Positions 43,116 to 52,945 are shown, numbered from the stretch's first letter. The stretch: DNA of 62,051 nt from Bradyrhizobium sp. SZCCT0231 (GCF_018130245.1 NZ_JAFCKP010000026.1:1-62051); one strand, 5' to 3'. Made by a program: numbers and translations. The notes: generated from the sequence alone by a model not told the origin.

Positions 43116-45161
43116 GTGGGACAGATTCGCGTTTTGGGGGCGTACGTTTTGGCGTTGAGAGGTCACAGACACCGGTGCTTGCGAACGGCCGCGGCGATTG
43201 CCACGGGCGTGATGATTTTTCCCGCTGTCAGCCGCGCGGCCGATCTGCCGCTGAAAGCACCGGCCCTAAGAGCGGTCTATGACTGGACCGGCCTCTATAT
43301 CGGCGCGCATGCCGGCTATAGCCGCGGCTCGTCGCACTTCGCGCTGAACGACGGCACCGCACTCAGCGACAGCGGCGTCTTCAGCGGCATGATCGGCGGC
43401 GTGCAGGCCGGCTACAATTATCGGCTCAACTCCGGCTGGCTGGTCGGCCTCGAAGGCGATTTCTCGTTTCCCAACTACATCACCTCGAATTCGATCGTCT
43501 CGTTCCTGGCAACGCCCGCCGACACCGTCACGCAGCAATGGGACTACACCGCGAGCCTGCGCGGCCGCGTCGGCTACACCAGCGGTCCATGGCTCGTCTA
43601 TGCCACCGGCGGCTTTGCCTGGATGGGCGAACGCTATTTCGACACGCCGGCCTCCGGCGCCGAAATCCCGAAGATCCTGAACACGCGGCCCGGCTGGGTC
43701 GCAGGCGCCGGCGTGGAATACGGTTTCGCGCCGCATTGGAGCGCGCGGCTCGAATATCTCTATAGCCGCTTCGACGGCGCCAATGTCGCGTTCTCCACGG
43801 GCGCCCAATACGCGTCCTCGTCGCTCGACTTCCAGACGATCAGGCTCGGCCTCAACCGCAAGGTCGATTGGCCGGGCGTGCCGAGCTATGGCCCCAAGAA
43901 CTTGCCGAACAGCTCGCTGATCGACACGGAATCCGATCGCTGGGAGATTCACGGCCAGAGCACCTATCTGCCGCAAGGCTATCCGTCGTTCCCCGCCCTC
44001 TACACTGGACCGAACTCGCTGTCGCCGGCGCGGCAGGCCAAGGCGACGTGGAGCAACAGCCTGTTCCTGAACGCGCGGCTGTGGGACGGCGGCGAGGTCT
44101 ACTACAACCCCGAGCTGCTCCAGGGGTTTGGATTGAACGACACGGTCGGTGCTGCCGGCTTCCCGAACGGCGAAGCGCAGAAGTCGAACTTCCCCTACCC
44201 GCACTACAACACCTCGCGCCTGTTCGTGCGCCAGACCTTCGGCTTCGGCGGCGAGCAGGAAGAGCTTGCGAGCAGCCAGTTGCAGCTCGGCCAGAAGGTC
44301 GACGTCTCGCGCCTCACCCTGCAGGCCGGCAAGTTCCCGGTGGTCGACGTGTTCGATGGCAATGCCTACGCCAAGGACACGCGCCGGGATTTCATGAACT
44401 GGTCGATCTGGGCGCCGGGCGCCTTCGACTATTCCGCCGACAAGGTCGGCCTCACCTACGGCATCACCGCCGAGCTCAACCAGAAGCAATGGGCGCTACG
44501 CGGCGGCTATTTCCTGATGGTCTCCGAGTCCAACGCCAATCATTTCGACACCAGGGTCGGCGAACGCGGTCAATATTTGCTCGAGCTCGAGACGCGCTTC
44601 TCGCTGCTCGGCCGGCCCGGTAAGCTCAGGACCATCGGCTGGGTCGACAGCGCCAACATGGGCAGCTTCCGCGAGACGCTGGACAATCCCGCGCTCAATC
44701 TCGACATCGCGCAGACCCGCCGCGGCCGCGTGAAGTACGGCTACGTGCTCAATCTCGAGCAGGCCATCACTGATGACGTCGGGCTGTTCGGCCGCTGGAG
44801 CTGGAACGACGGCAAGACAGAAACGCTGGCCTTCACCGACATTCATCGCAGCCTGTCCGCGGGCTTGTCGATCAAGGGCACGACATGGGGCCGGCCCGAT
44901 GACGTGATCGGCATCGGCGGCGCCATCAACGCGATTTCGCAGGACTATCGCGACTTCCTCGCCGCCGGCGGCCTCGGCGTGCTCGTCGGCGACGGCGCGC
45001 TCAACTACCGCAAGGAGCGCATCCTCGAAACCTATTACGCCTACGCGGTGAACAAGAACATCACCCTCACCGCCGACTACCAGCTCATCGTCAATCCCGC
45101 CTACAACGCCGACCGCGGACCGGTGTCGGTGTTTTCGGGCCGGCTGCACGGGGAGTTCTGA
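43116..45161 (+). CDS. Outer membrane protein: Omp25/31-type barrel fused to OprB-type carbohydrate porin
   Basis: A 681-residue protein, one continuous frame. A signal peptide ends at about residue 42 (FPAVSRAAD). Residues about 52-252 match the Omp25/Omp31-like barrel: YDWTGLYIGAHAGYSRG, GGVQAGYNYRLNSGWLVGLE, GRVGYTSGPWLVYATGGFAW and ARLEYLYSRFDG, where such proteins normally end. Residues about 280-681 are an OprB-type carbohydrate porin: DRWEIHGQSTYLPQGYPSF, RLFVRQTFGFGGEQEEL, LTLQAGKFPVVDVFD, FMNWSIWAPGAFDYSADKVG, ending FSGRLHGEF. The C-terminal Phe fits outer membrane assembly. A GTG start at 43116 is assumed; a later TTG or GTG is possible. Each part alone is a full-sized barrel. Confidence 0.85.
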   Translation: MGQIRVLGAYVLALRGHRHRCLRTAAAIATGVMIFPAVSRAADLPLKAPALRAVYDWTGLYIGAHAGYSRGSSHFALNDGTALSDSGVFSGMIGGVQAGYNYRLNSGWLVGLEGDFSFPNYITSNSIVSFLATPADTVTQQWDYTASLRGRVGYTSGPWLVYATGGFAWMGERYFDTPASGAEIPKILNTRPGWVAGAGVEYGFAPHWSARLEYLYSRFDGANVAFSTGAQYASSSLDFQTIRLGLNRKVDWPGVPSYGPKNLPNSSLIDTESDRWEIHGQSTYLPQGYPSFPALYTGPNSLSPARQAKATWSNSLFLNARLWDGGEVYYNPELLQGFGLNDTVGAAGFPNGEAQKSNFPYPHYNTSRLFVRQTFGFGGEQEELASSQLQLGQKVDVSRLTLQAGKFPVVDVFDGNAYAKDTRRDFMNWSIWAPGAFDYSADKVGLTYGITAELNQKQWALRGGYFLMVSESNANHFDTRVGERGQYLLELETRFSLLGRPGKLRTIGWVDSANMGSFRETLDNPALNLDIAQTRRGRVKYGYVLNLEQAITDDVGLFGRWSWNDGKTETLAFTDIHRSLSAGLSIKGTTWGRPDDVIGIGGAINAISQDYRDFLAAGGLGVLVGDGALNYRKERILETYYAYAVNKNITLTADYQLIVNPAYNADRGPVSVFSGRLHGEF

Positions 45162-45170
45162 GCCCGCGAC

Positions 45171-45902
45171 TCAGAACAGGAGCGCGACACCCGAGACGAA
45201 CAGCAGCACGAGCACGATCTTGCGGAACGCGGCCTCGTCGATCCGGCCGAACAGTTTCAGTCCCAGCCACGTTCCAGCGAACAGGAACGGCAGGCCGAGC
45301 GCGAACAGCTTCGCCGTGTCGAGCGTGAGCGATCCCTTGGCACCGAGCCACAGCGCCGCCATGGCGAACACCACGACCGCGACCGGCTGAAACGTGGCAC
45401 GCTGCGCGTCCTTGGGCAGGCCGCGCAGATTGCACCAGATGGTGACGACGATGCCGGCAAGGCCGGTCAGCCCGCCGAGCAGCCCGTTGACGAAACCAAC
45501 CGTCACATCGGCGGCCGGCGGCACGACGGCCGCGACCTTGAGCTGCGGCCGGAAGAATGCATACAGGCTATAGGCGATCAGGATAGCACCGACCGCGATG
45601 CGGACACTCTTCGGATCGGCCCAGGTCAGCAGCGACACCCCGGCCGGCACGCCGATGATGGCACCGACGATGAAAGGCCACAGCCGACGCCAGTCGAGCG
45701 CAGCGCGCAGCTTCCAGACCGAATAGCCCTGCACGAGAAGGCCGAAGCCGACGATCAGGCTGGCGCTCTGCAGCGGCGTCAGCACGTAGAGCCACAGCGA
45801 CGCCGCGACGAGGCCGAAGGCGAAGCCGGAGAGGCCGGCGACGAACGCGCCGGCGAAAGTGGCCAGCAGAAAAAGCGGAAGTTCGATTGCGATCCCGTCC
45901 AT
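45171..45902 (-). CDS. TauE/SafE-family permease
   Basis: A 243-residue membrane protein with eight helices. It begins MDGIAIELPLFLLATFAGAF, then VAGLSGFAFGLVAASLWLYV, the TauE/SafE opening, and holds the second repeat VGFVNGLLGGLTGLAGIVVT, then IWCNLRGLPKDAQRATFQPV. Members move sulfite, sulfoacetate or other organosulfur and organic anions. GGAG stands 7 bp before ATG 45902; the ATG at 45914 lacks such a site. Convergent with the porin, 9 bp between stops. The substrate is unknown. Confidence 0.87.
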   Translation of the reverse strand: MDGIAIELPLFLLATFAGAFVAGLSGFAFGLVAASLWLYVLTPLQSASLIVGFGLLVQGYSVWKLRAALDWRRLWPFIVGAIIGVPAGVSLLTWADPKSVRIAVGAILIAYSLYAFFRPQLKVAAVVPPAADVTVGFVNGLLGGLTGLAGIVVTIWCNLRGLPKDAQRATFQPVAVVVFAMAALWLGAKGSLTLDTAKLFALGLPFLFAGTWLGLKLFGRIDEAAFRKIVLVLLFVSGVALLF

Positions 45903-46018
45903 TGCTCGCTCCATAAATCAGCGAGCAGCGCTTGCGTGGGATCACCACTTCACGGGGAGGCTGCGACACCCCCGGGATGCAAGTCTAGGTGAAGCGGCCT
46001 CCTTGCACAATGACCTTG

Positions 46019-48094
46019 TTACGCCGCGCGGATCGCGTCGAGGAATTTTCCGACCTCGGTCTTGAGACGGCTGCTCTCGCCGGACAGCGATTTGGCCGAC
46101 GCGAGCACGTTGGAGGAGGCCGATCCGGTCTGGCTGGCGCCGCGCTGGACGTCGACGATGCTGGCGGAGACCTGCTGGGTGCCGCGCGCGGCCTGCTGCA
46201 CGTTGCGTGAGATCTCGCGCGTCGCCGCGCCCTGCTCCTCGACCGCCGCGGCGATTGCGGACGCGATCTCGGACATACGGGAGATGGTGTCGCCGATCGA
46301 CTTGATGGCGCCGACGGAGTCTTCGGTCGCGGCCTGGATGCCCGAGATCTGCTGGCTGATCTCGCCGGTGGCCTTGGCGGTCTGCTCGGCCAGTGCCTTG
46401 ACCTCGGACGCGACGACGGCGAAGCCGCGTCCGGCCTCGCCGGCGCGCGCCGCCTCGATGGTGGCATTGAGGGCCAGAAGATTGGTCTGGCCTGCGATCT
46501 GGCTGATGAGCTCGACGACGTCCCCGATCCGGCCCGCGGCCCTGGCGAGCTCGCCGACATGGTCGTTGGTCCGGCCCGCCTGCTGCACCGCCTCGCCGGC
46601 GATGCGCGCGGAATCCTGGACCTGACGGCTGATCTCGTCGACCGACGAAGCCATCTCCTCGGCGGCCGCGGCGACGGTCTGCACGTTGGTGGAAGCTTGT
46701 TCGGAGGCGGCCGCGACGGTCGCGGTGACCTTTTCCGATTGGTCGGCCGTGCTCGTCAGCGTTCCCGCAGACGCCTCCAGCTCGGAGGAGGCCGACGAGA
46801 CGGTGTTGACGACATCGCCGATCATGGCTTCGAACTCGCGCGCGATCTGGTCCATGCGCTGGCTGCGCCGGAGCTTCGCGGCGGCCTCGACCGCGGCGGC
46901 CTCGTCGGCGGCCTTCTTGGCGAGCAGCGAATCCTTGAAGTGCTGGAGCGAGCCCATGACCTGGCCGATCTCGTCGTTGCGGCCCGTCGCGGGGATCTCG
47001 ACCTCATGCTGTCCGGCGGCGAGCGTTGCGATCACGTCTGCGAGCTTCGCAAGCGGCGTCACGACGCGGCTGCGCAGCATCATGGTCACGCCACCGAGCG
47101 TTCCGAGCAGCGCCAGCACCGCAACACCCGCAAGCGCCAGCATTGCCAGCGCGCCATCGCGTGCGGCCGAAGCGCGCTCGGCTGCCTCGGCCAGCGCAGC
47201 GTCGCGCACGCCGTAGAACATCTGGATGGCCGGCACGATCACCTTCGCCAGCTCCTCGGCGGTGCCACCGTACTTGCCGTCACTCCGGGCTGCAGGAAGC
47301 TCCCTGTCCACGGCAACCGCGGCCTGTCCGAAATAGGATTCCGTTGCCGCCTTGAGCGCGGCGGCGATGCGGGAGGGATTTCCGAGCTGCTCGAGACCGG
47401 CCTCGATGCGCTCGCGATCGGCCTCCACGCGTCCCTGCATGCGGTCCATCAGCGACAGTTCAGCCGCGCCGAGCGGGCGGCGTGCGGAGAGCGCCGGGGA
47501 CAGCGTGGCCGCGCGGCTGCCGGCCGAAACACGCAGATCCTGCGCCGTTCGCGCCAGGCTCAACAGCGCCGCAAGCGAGGAATCGGCATTGATGACCTTG
47601 GCCTCGAGCCGGTTCATGACCGGTTCGATGTGGCCGATGACCTCGGCAACGCCGGGCAGGAAGCCCTTTGTCGCGGCGCTGTCGCGCGCCGCCAGGGGAA
47701 CGCTCATCGCGCGATCGGCCGCGATGGTGATCTCCTTCAGCCGCCGCGCGGCACGGTCGAGATTCTCGGCAATCGCGCCGCCGCCATCCAGCACCATGAC
47801 GGCGCGCCTTGCGGCCTCGAAGCCCGCCTCGGCAGTTTTCGCAGCCTTCGTGGCAGCTTCGAGCTGTGCCTGCGTTGAGGCGCCTTCCTGGAAGATCGGT
47901 CCGATATAGGGCGCGCGAAGGCTCGCGACATGCTGGCTGGCCAGCAGCGTTGCGCCAAAGGCATCGACGGTCTTGATCGCGTCGGAGCGGTTCGTGAAGA
48001 TGCGCGTCTGGGGTATCAGCACCTCGGCGCCAAGGATGACTGCAAATACCGTCACCGTCAGCATCGACAGCGCGAAAAGCTTTCCGATCCGCAT
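46019..48094 (-). CDS. Methyl-accepting chemotaxis protein
   Basis: A 691-residue transmembrane receptor. TM1 is at about 7-27, a large periplasmic helical sensor spans about 30-318, TM2 about 322-345 ([20 protein letters not shown]), a HAMP linker about 346-400 ([20 protein letters not shown]), and the cytoplasmic signalling helices about 420-691 include the hairpin tip [20 protein letters not shown], then [20 protein letters not shown], which contacts CheA and CheW. The C-terminus has no pentapeptide for CheR tethering. It stands alone. The periplasmic domain is of the long helical bundle type and its ligand is unknown. Confidence 0.95.
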   Translation of the reverse strand: MRIGKLFALSMLTVTVFAVILGAEVLIPQTRIFTNRSDAIKTVDAFGATLLASQHVASLRAPYIGPIFQEGASTQAQLEAATKAAKTAEAGFEAARRAVMVLDGGGAIAENLDRAARRLKEITIAADRAMSVPLAARDSAATKGFLPGVAEVIGHIEPVMNRLEAKVINADSSLAALLSLARTAQDLRVSAGSRAATLSPALSARRPLGAAELSLMDRMQGRVEADRERIEAGLEQLGNPSRIAAALKAATESYFGQAAVAVDRELPAARSDGKYGGTAEELAKVIVPAIQMFYGVRDAALAEAAERASAARDGALAMLALAGVAVLALLGTLGGVTMMLRSRVVTPLAKLADVIATLAAGQHEVEIPATGRNDEIGQVMGSLQHFKDSLLAKKAADEAAAVEAAAKLRRSQRMDQIAREFEAMIGDVVNTVSSASSELEASAGTLTSTADQSEKVTATVAAASEQASTNVQTVAAAAEEMASSVDEISRQVQDSARIAGEAVQQAGRTNDHVGELARAAGRIGDVVELISQIAGQTNLLALNATIEAARAGEAGRGFAVVASEVKALAEQTAKATGEISQQISGIQAATEDSVGAIKSIGDTISRMSEIASAIAAAVEEQGAATREISRNVQQAARGTQQVSASIVDVQRGASQTGSASSNVLASAKSLSGESSRLKTEVGKFLDAIRAA

Positions 48095-48339
48095 TCCTCA
48101 GGTCCCCCGAATACATTTCTGCAATGTCGAAAACCTAGCCGACGGCCACTAAGGGCTCGTTAAGCAACGATCCGTAGTTCCGCGGAGTGTCAGGTCGTCG
48201 CGGAGAGCCTTGAAAACGCTGTCCCGCGCGGGTTCCCTTGGGTACGAATGCGCAGAGTTGCCAGCACTTCCTCACCGAATACCTATATCAATGGCGTGCG
48301 CCGCCGCCCGCGCCACACTTGCTTACCTCTGGAACGTCA

Positions 48340-49635
48340 ATGCTTTCGCTGGAGCTCGTTATCGTCGTCGTCCTGATCGTCATCAACGGCCTGCTCTCGA
48401 TGTCCGAGCTGGCCGTGGTCTCGTCGCGCCCGGCGCGGCTGTCGCTGCTCGCGGCCAAGGGCGTGCGCGGCGCCGAGCGGGCGCTGACGCTGGCGGCCGA
48501 TCCCGGCAAGTTCCTGTCGACGGTGCAGATCGGCATCACGCTGGTCGGCGTGCTCTCCGGCGCGTTCTCGGGCGCGACACTCGGGCAGCGGCTGACGCAA
48601 TGGCTGCTCGAGCTCGGCCTCTCCTCAGGGCTTGCCGAGATCGTCGGGGTCGGCATCGTCGTCACGCTGATCACCTACGCCACCTTGATCGTCGGCGAGC
48701 TGGTGCCGAAGCAGGTCGCGCTGCGCGATCCCGAAAGCATCGCAGTCCGGGTCGCGCCGGCGATGCACGCGCTTGCGAAGATATCGCTGCCGCTCGTCTT
48801 TCTGCTCGACGTCTCCGGCAAGCTGATCCTCACGCTGCTCGGCCGCGGCGGCAAGGCCGAGGAGAAGGTCTCGGAGGACGAGATCCATCACCTCGTCAGC
48901 GAGGCCGAGAGCGCCGGCGTGCTCGAGCCCGGCGAGAAGGAGATGATCGCCGGCGTGATGCGGCTCGGCGACCGGCCGGTCGGCGCCGTCATGACGCCGC
49001 GCACGGATGTCGACGAGATCGACCTGAACGACGAGCCGGCCGCCATCCAGGAGATCATCGCCAAGAGCCCGCATTCGCGATTTCCCGTCTCCGACGGCGA
49101 CCGCGACAAGCCGATCGGCGTGCTTCAGGCCAAGGATTTGCTGGTTGCTTATATGAACGAACGCAACCCGGACCTGCGCGCGCTCGTGCGCGAGGCGCCC
49201 GGCATCCCGGTGTCGGCAGATGCGCGCGACGTGCTGACGATCCTGAAAGCTGCTCCGGTTCACGTCGGCTTCGTCTATGACGAATACGGCGCCTTCGAAG
49301 GCATGGTGACGGCCTCCGACATCCTCGAATCGATCGTCGGCGCCTTCCATTCCGAGGCGGGACCGCCCGAGCCGGCCTTCATCAGGCGCGACGACGACTC
49401 GCTCCTGATCTCCGGCTGGATGCCGGTCGACGAGTTCGGCGAACTGCTCGGCATCGAGCTGCCGCCGCATCGCTACAACACGGTCGCAGGGCTGGTGCTG
49501 CAACAGTTCAACGCGCTCCCCAACGCCGGCGACGCCTTCGATTTCGGCGGCTGGCACATCGAGGTGATCGATCTCGACGGGCGGAGGATCGACAAGATTT
49601 TGGCGAGCCGGCGGGACGAGCAGGCTGCGGCGTGA
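48340..49635 (+). CDS. CNNM/CorC-type hemolysin-family protein
   Basis: A 431-residue membrane protein. A CNNM (DUF21) transmembrane domain with about four helices (1-190: VVLIVINGLLSMSELAVVSS, the NGLLSMSE motif) is followed by a CBS pair (about 205-335: MTPRTDVDEIDL and HVGFVYDEYGAFEGMVTASD) and a CorC_HlyC domain (about 345-425: PVDEFGELLGIELP to GGWHIEVIDLDGRRI). These proteins are linked to Mg2+ or Co2+ efflux and resistance, and the older name hemolysin TlyC is misleading. ATG 48340 begins directly with the first helix. Confidence 0.92.
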   Translation: MLSLELVIVVVLIVINGLLSMSELAVVSSRPARLSLLAAKGVRGAERALTLAADPGKFLSTVQIGITLVGVLSGAFSGATLGQRLTQWLLELGLSSGLAEIVGVGIVVTLITYATLIVGELVPKQVALRDPESIAVRVAPAMHALAKISLPLVFLLDVSGKLILTLLGRGGKAEEKVSEDEIHHLVSEAESAGVLEPGEKEMIAGVMRLGDRPVGAVMTPRTDVDEIDLNDEPAAIQEIIAKSPHSRFPVSDGDRDKPIGVLQAKDLLVAYMNERNPDLRALVREAPGIPVSADARDVLTILKAAPVHVGFVYDEYGAFEGMVTASDILESIVGAFHSEAGPPEPAFIRRDDDSLLISGWMPVDEFGELLGIELPPHRYNTVAGLVLQQFNALPNAGDAFDFGGWHIEVIDLDGRRIDKILASRRDEQAAA

Positions 49636-49685
49636 GGATGGGCACCTGCGTGTGAGAACGCAGAACGGCATACCAACCTCCGCTC

Positions 49686-49877
49686 GTCGTCCCGGACAAG
49701 CGCGCCCCAAGCGCGCGCTGATCCGGGACCCATACTCCCAGTAAGCGGTCTGGCGAAGACAGGGCGTTCGGTACTGCGACCAACCGCAACGATAGATCAC
49801 GCGGTATGGGTCCCGGATCGGCGCTCCGCTCTAGACAACGCTACGCGTTGTCGAGAGCTGCGCTTGTCCGGGACGAC
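49686..49877. repeat. GTCGTCCCGG...CCGGGACGAC inverted repeat, copy R3
   Basis: Same family as 18895-19059 and 22481-22668. Left arm GTCGTCCCGGACAAGCGCGCC, right arm CGCTTGTCCGGGACGAC. It fills the gap between convergent genes. Confidence 0.88.
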
Positions 49878-49910
49878 AGCTGAATGTGCTGAGAGCTCAA
49901 GCCAAGCCAC

Positions 49911-50084
49911 CTACCCGAACCTCACCCCGATCCGCTTTTCCTTGCGCCAGACCACGGTGCAGGACAGATGCGTGCCGTCGGCCTGGACGAGCAGGGTGAA
50001 ATGCTCGGGGATGCCGACGGGGCTGGTGACGTCGAGTGCGGCGCCGGTATCCGAGAGATTGCGCTGCCTGCCGCGGCCGGCATC
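49911..50084 (-). pseudogene. Truncated PilZ-domain remnant, in frame behind a stop codon
   Basis: Read leftwards, the 57 codons directly after the TGA of the flavoprotein gene, in the same frame, translate as DAGRGRQRNLSDTGAALDVT, then SPVGIPEHFTLLVQADGTHL and SCTVVWRKEKRIGVRFG, then stop. This is the C-terminal two-thirds of a stand-alone PilZ protein of the type common in this genus (RNLSDTGA, then SPVGIP, WRKxxRIGVRF). The usual first 25-30 residues, which hold the c-di-GMP-binding RxxxR motif and the start, are missing, so no start codon precedes it in frame. A deletion that joined it to the flavoprotein gene is the simplest explanation. Confidence 0.7.
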
Positions 50085-51788
50085 TCACGGCGACGGCTGG
50101 AACGTCTCGGAGCGCGCCATCTTCCAGGCATCGCGGAAGCGCGGATCTTCCGTGCCTTCGAGCAGCTCGCCCGGACGCAGCGCCGGATAGAGCTGCGCGA
50201 AGGACTTCACCTGGGTCGTCGACGTCCGTTGGCTGAAATGGATCGGGCGCAGCTGCTGCGGATGTTCGAGGCCGGCCGCGGCGATCAGCTCGGTCAGCGA
50301 GTGCAGCGTCGCATGATGATAATTGTGCACGCGGTCGATCTTGAGCGGCACGTAGAGCGCGCGCGCCCGCGTCGGGTCCTGCGTTGCGACGCCCGTTGGG
50401 CAGCGGTCGGTGTGGCAGCTCAGCGACTGGATGCAGCCGAGCGAGAACATGAAGCCGCGCGCCGAATTGCACCAGTCGGCACCGATCGCCATCGCGCGCG
50501 CCATGTCGAAGGCGGTGGCGATCTTGCCGGAGGCGCCGATCTTGATGCGGTCGCGCGCATTGATGCCGACCAGCGCGTTGTGGACGAAATTGACGCCCTC
50601 GCGCATCGGCATGCCGAGATGATCCATGAACTCCAGCGGCGCGGCACCGGTGCCGCCCTCATTGCCGTCGACGACGATGAAATCGGGATAGATTCCGGTC
50701 TCCAGCATCGCCTTGCAGATCGCCAGGAATTCCCAGGGATGGCCGATGCACAGCTTGAAGCCGGCCGGCTTGCCGCCGGAGAGGCGGCGCATCTCCGCGA
50801 TGAACTGCATCATGCCAACCGGCGTGGAGAAGGCGCGGTGCGAGGCCGGCGAGATGCAGTCCTCGCCCATCGCCACGCCGCGGATCTTCGAAATCTCCTC
50901 CGAGACCTTGGCCGCCGGCAGCACGCCGCCATGGCCCGGCTTGGCGCCCTGGCTGACCTTGAGCTCGACCATCTTGATCTGGTCCTCGCCGGCGACGCGC
51001 GCGAACGCCTCAGGGTCGAAGGAGCCGTCGAGATGACGGCAGCCGAAATAGCCGGAGCCGACCTCCCAGATGATGTCGCCGCCCATCTCGCGGTGATAAG
51101 GGCTGACGCCGCCCTCGCCGGTGTCGTGCGCGAAGCCGCCCTTCCTGGCGCCGGCATTCAGCGCCCGCACTGCGTTCGGGCTGAGCGCGCCGAAGCTCAT
51201 CGCCGAGATGTTGAACACCGAGGCCGAATAGGGTTTTGCGCAATCCGGCCCACCGATCACGACACGGAATTTTTCCCTGGCATGCGCCTTCGGCGAGACC
51301 GAGTGATGCATCCACTCGTAACCCTCGCGATAGACGTCCTCCTGGGTGCCGAACGGCCGCTTGTCGAGCTCCATCTTGGCGCGCTGATAGACCACCGCCC
51401 GGGTGTCGCGCGAGAACGGCATGCCGTCCTTCTCGCTCTCGAAGAAGTACTGCCGCATCTCGGGCCGGATCTCTTCGAGCAGGAAGCGGATATGCGCGGA
51501 GATCGGGTAGTTGCGCAGCACCGCATGGCTCTTCTGCAGGAGATCGCGGACGCCGAGCAGCGTCAGCGCGGCGAAGATCAGGATCGGGACCAGCAGGATG
51601 TCGAAGATCTTGCGGTCGGCGATGCCGATGCCGATCAGGAGCGCGGTGACCACCGCGCAGATCGTCAGCACGATGAAGCGCGGCGAGAAGGGCAGCAGCA
51701 GGGTTTCCATGATCCCCTCTTCCGCCAGCGGCAGGCGTTTGGGGGATGAGTGTTGAGGCGATTCCTGCGTATTGTTGTCGTCGGCCAC
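50085..51788 (-). CDS. Membrane-anchored FMN-binding glutamate-synthase-family protein
   Basis: A 567-residue protein similar to the FMN-binding central domain of GltB. Two N-terminal hydrophobic segments (about 33-78) anchor it, and residues about 150-520 carry the flavin barrel: NISAMSFGALSPNAVRALNA, KGGFAHDTGEGGVSPYHREM, GQGAKPGHGG-like QGAKPGHGGVLP, IVVDGNEGGTGAAPLEFMDH, and IKIGASGKIATAFDMARAMA. GltB's amidotransferase domain and subunit GltD are absent. Cys residues in GCIQSLSCHTDRCPTG match the 3Fe-4S cluster of GltB. Its physiological reaction is unknown. GTG 51788 follows GAGAGGA; ATG 51710 (after GAGGGG) is an alternative that would drop 26 residues. Its stop is followed in frame by a PilZ remnant. 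Confidence 0.85.
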   Translation of the reverse strand: MADDNNTQESPQHSSPKRLPLAEEGIMETLLLPFSPRFIVLTICAVVTALLIGIGIADRKIFDILLVPILIFAALTLLGVRDLLQKSHAVLRNYPISAHIRFLLEEIRPEMRQYFFESEKDGMPFSRDTRAVVYQRAKMELDKRPFGTQEDVYREGYEWMHHSVSPKAHAREKFRVVIGGPDCAKPYSASVFNISAMSFGALSPNAVRALNAGARKGGFAHDTGEGGVSPYHREMGGDIIWEVGSGYFGCRHLDGSFDPEAFARVAGEDQIKMVELKVSQGAKPGHGGVLPAAKVSEEISKIRGVAMGEDCISPASHRAFSTPVGMMQFIAEMRRLSGGKPAGFKLCIGHPWEFLAICKAMLETGIYPDFIVVDGNEGGTGAAPLEFMDHLGMPMREGVNFVHNALVGINARDRIKIGASGKIATAFDMARAMAIGADWCNSARGFMFSLGCIQSLSCHTDRCPTGVATQDPTRARALYVPLKIDRVHNYHHATLHSLTELIAAAGLEHPQQLRPIHFSQRTSTTQVKSFAQLYPALRPGELLEGTEDPRFRDAWKMARSETFQPSP

Positions 51789-51973
51789 GATCCGATCCTC
51801 TCGCCAGCATGAGGCGGTACGATACGCCCCCGCCTGTCATACGGATATGACGCGGCCCTTGTTTCAGGCTAGCGAATTCGGCTGGCGCAGATCAATCCGC
51901 CGAGAGGATAGGCTGCTGCAGCGCAACAGAGAGGATGTGGGTGGAGGAGCCTACAGTCGCCATAAACTGAGCT

Positions 51974-52127
51974 GTCGTCCCGGGCAAGCGTAAGCGCAGA
52001 CCCGGGACCCATACCCACAGGGAGGAGTTTGGCGACGGCTGGTAACCACCAGCTTTGCACAACATCTTTCCCTGTGGTTATGGGTCCCGGATCGGCGCGC
52101 GCTTTGGGCGCGCTTGTCCGGGACGAC
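51974..52127. repeat. GTCGTCCCGG...CCGGGACGAC inverted repeat, copy R4
   Basis: Same family as R1-R3, with ACCCGGGACCCATACCCACAG / CTGTGGTTATGGGTCCCGG as inner arms. It lies in the 383-base gap between the flavoprotein and ferredoxin-NADP reductase genes; the rest of that gap holds no supportable gene. Confidence 0.88.
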
Positions 52128-52171
52128 AGCTGAGTGGATAATTAGGCGTTCGGCACGATGGCGAACGGCGC

Positions 52172-52945
52172 TCACCGCTCGACGAAGGCCTTTTCGATCA
52201 CGAAATGGCCGGGCTTGTTACCGCTTCCTTCGACGAAGTCGCGGCTCTCGAACATCGCCTTCAGCTCTTCGAGCATCGCCGGGCTGCCGCACATCATGAT
52301 GCGGTCGGTTGCGATGTCGAGCGGGCCTTGACCGATGTCGTTGAAGATCTGCTCGGAGTTGATGAGGTCGGTGATGCGGCCGCGATTCCTGAACGGCTCG
52401 CGGGTCACGGTCGGATAATAGATGAGCTTGTCCGCGAGCAGCTCGCCGAACAGCTCATCCTCGCGCAAGGTCGCCACCAGCTTCTCGCCGTAGGCGAGCT
52501 CGGAGACCTGGCGGCAGCCATGCACCAGCACGATCGACTCGAACTGGTCGTAGACCTCGGGGTCCTTGATCAGGCTCGCGAACGGCGCAAGGCCGGTGCC
52601 GGTCGAAAGCAGCATCAGCCGCTTGCCGGGGATGAGGTTGTCGGTGATCAGCGTGCCGGTCGCCTTGCGGCCGACCAGGATGGTGTCGCCTTCCTTGATC
52701 TTCTGCAGGCGCGAGGTCAGCGGACCGTCCTGCACCTTGATCGAGAAGAACTCGAGCTGTTCCTCGTGATTGGCGCTCGCCATGCTGTAGGCGCGCAGCA
52801 GCGGGCGGCCGTCAACCTCGAGACCGATCATGGCGAACTGGCCGTTCTGGAACCGGAAGCCGGTGTCGCGGGTGGCACGGAAGCTGAACAGCGTGTCGGT
52901 CCAGTGGTGGACGGAAAGAACCTTCTCTCGGTAAAACGCGCTCAT
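52172..52945 (-). CDS. fpr: Ferredoxin--NADP+ reductase
   Basis: A 257-residue flavoprotein that moves electrons between NADPH and ferredoxin or flavodoxin. The FAD motif is RAYSMASANHEEQLEFFSIK and the NADP-binding motif is LLSTGTGLAPFASLI; the C-terminus ends VIEKAFVER, typical of bacterial subclass II/FprA-like reductases whose tail stacks on the flavin. ATG 52945 is preferred to the upstream frame, which runs through intergenic DNA. It may serve nitrogen or sulfur metabolism; nothing adjacent narrows that down. Confidence 0.93.
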   Translation of the reverse strand: MSAFYREKVLSVHHWTDTLFSFRATRDTGFRFQNGQFAMIGLEVDGRPLLRAYSMASANHEEQLEFFSIKVQDGPLTSRLQKIKEGDTILVGRKATGTLITDNLIPGKRLMLLSTGTGLAPFASLIKDPEVYDQFESIVLVHGCRQVSELAYGEKLVATLREDELFGELLADKLIYYPTVTREPFRNRGRITDLINSEQIFNDIGQGPLDIATDRIMMCGSPAMLEELKAMFESRDFVEGSGNKPGHFVIEKAFVER

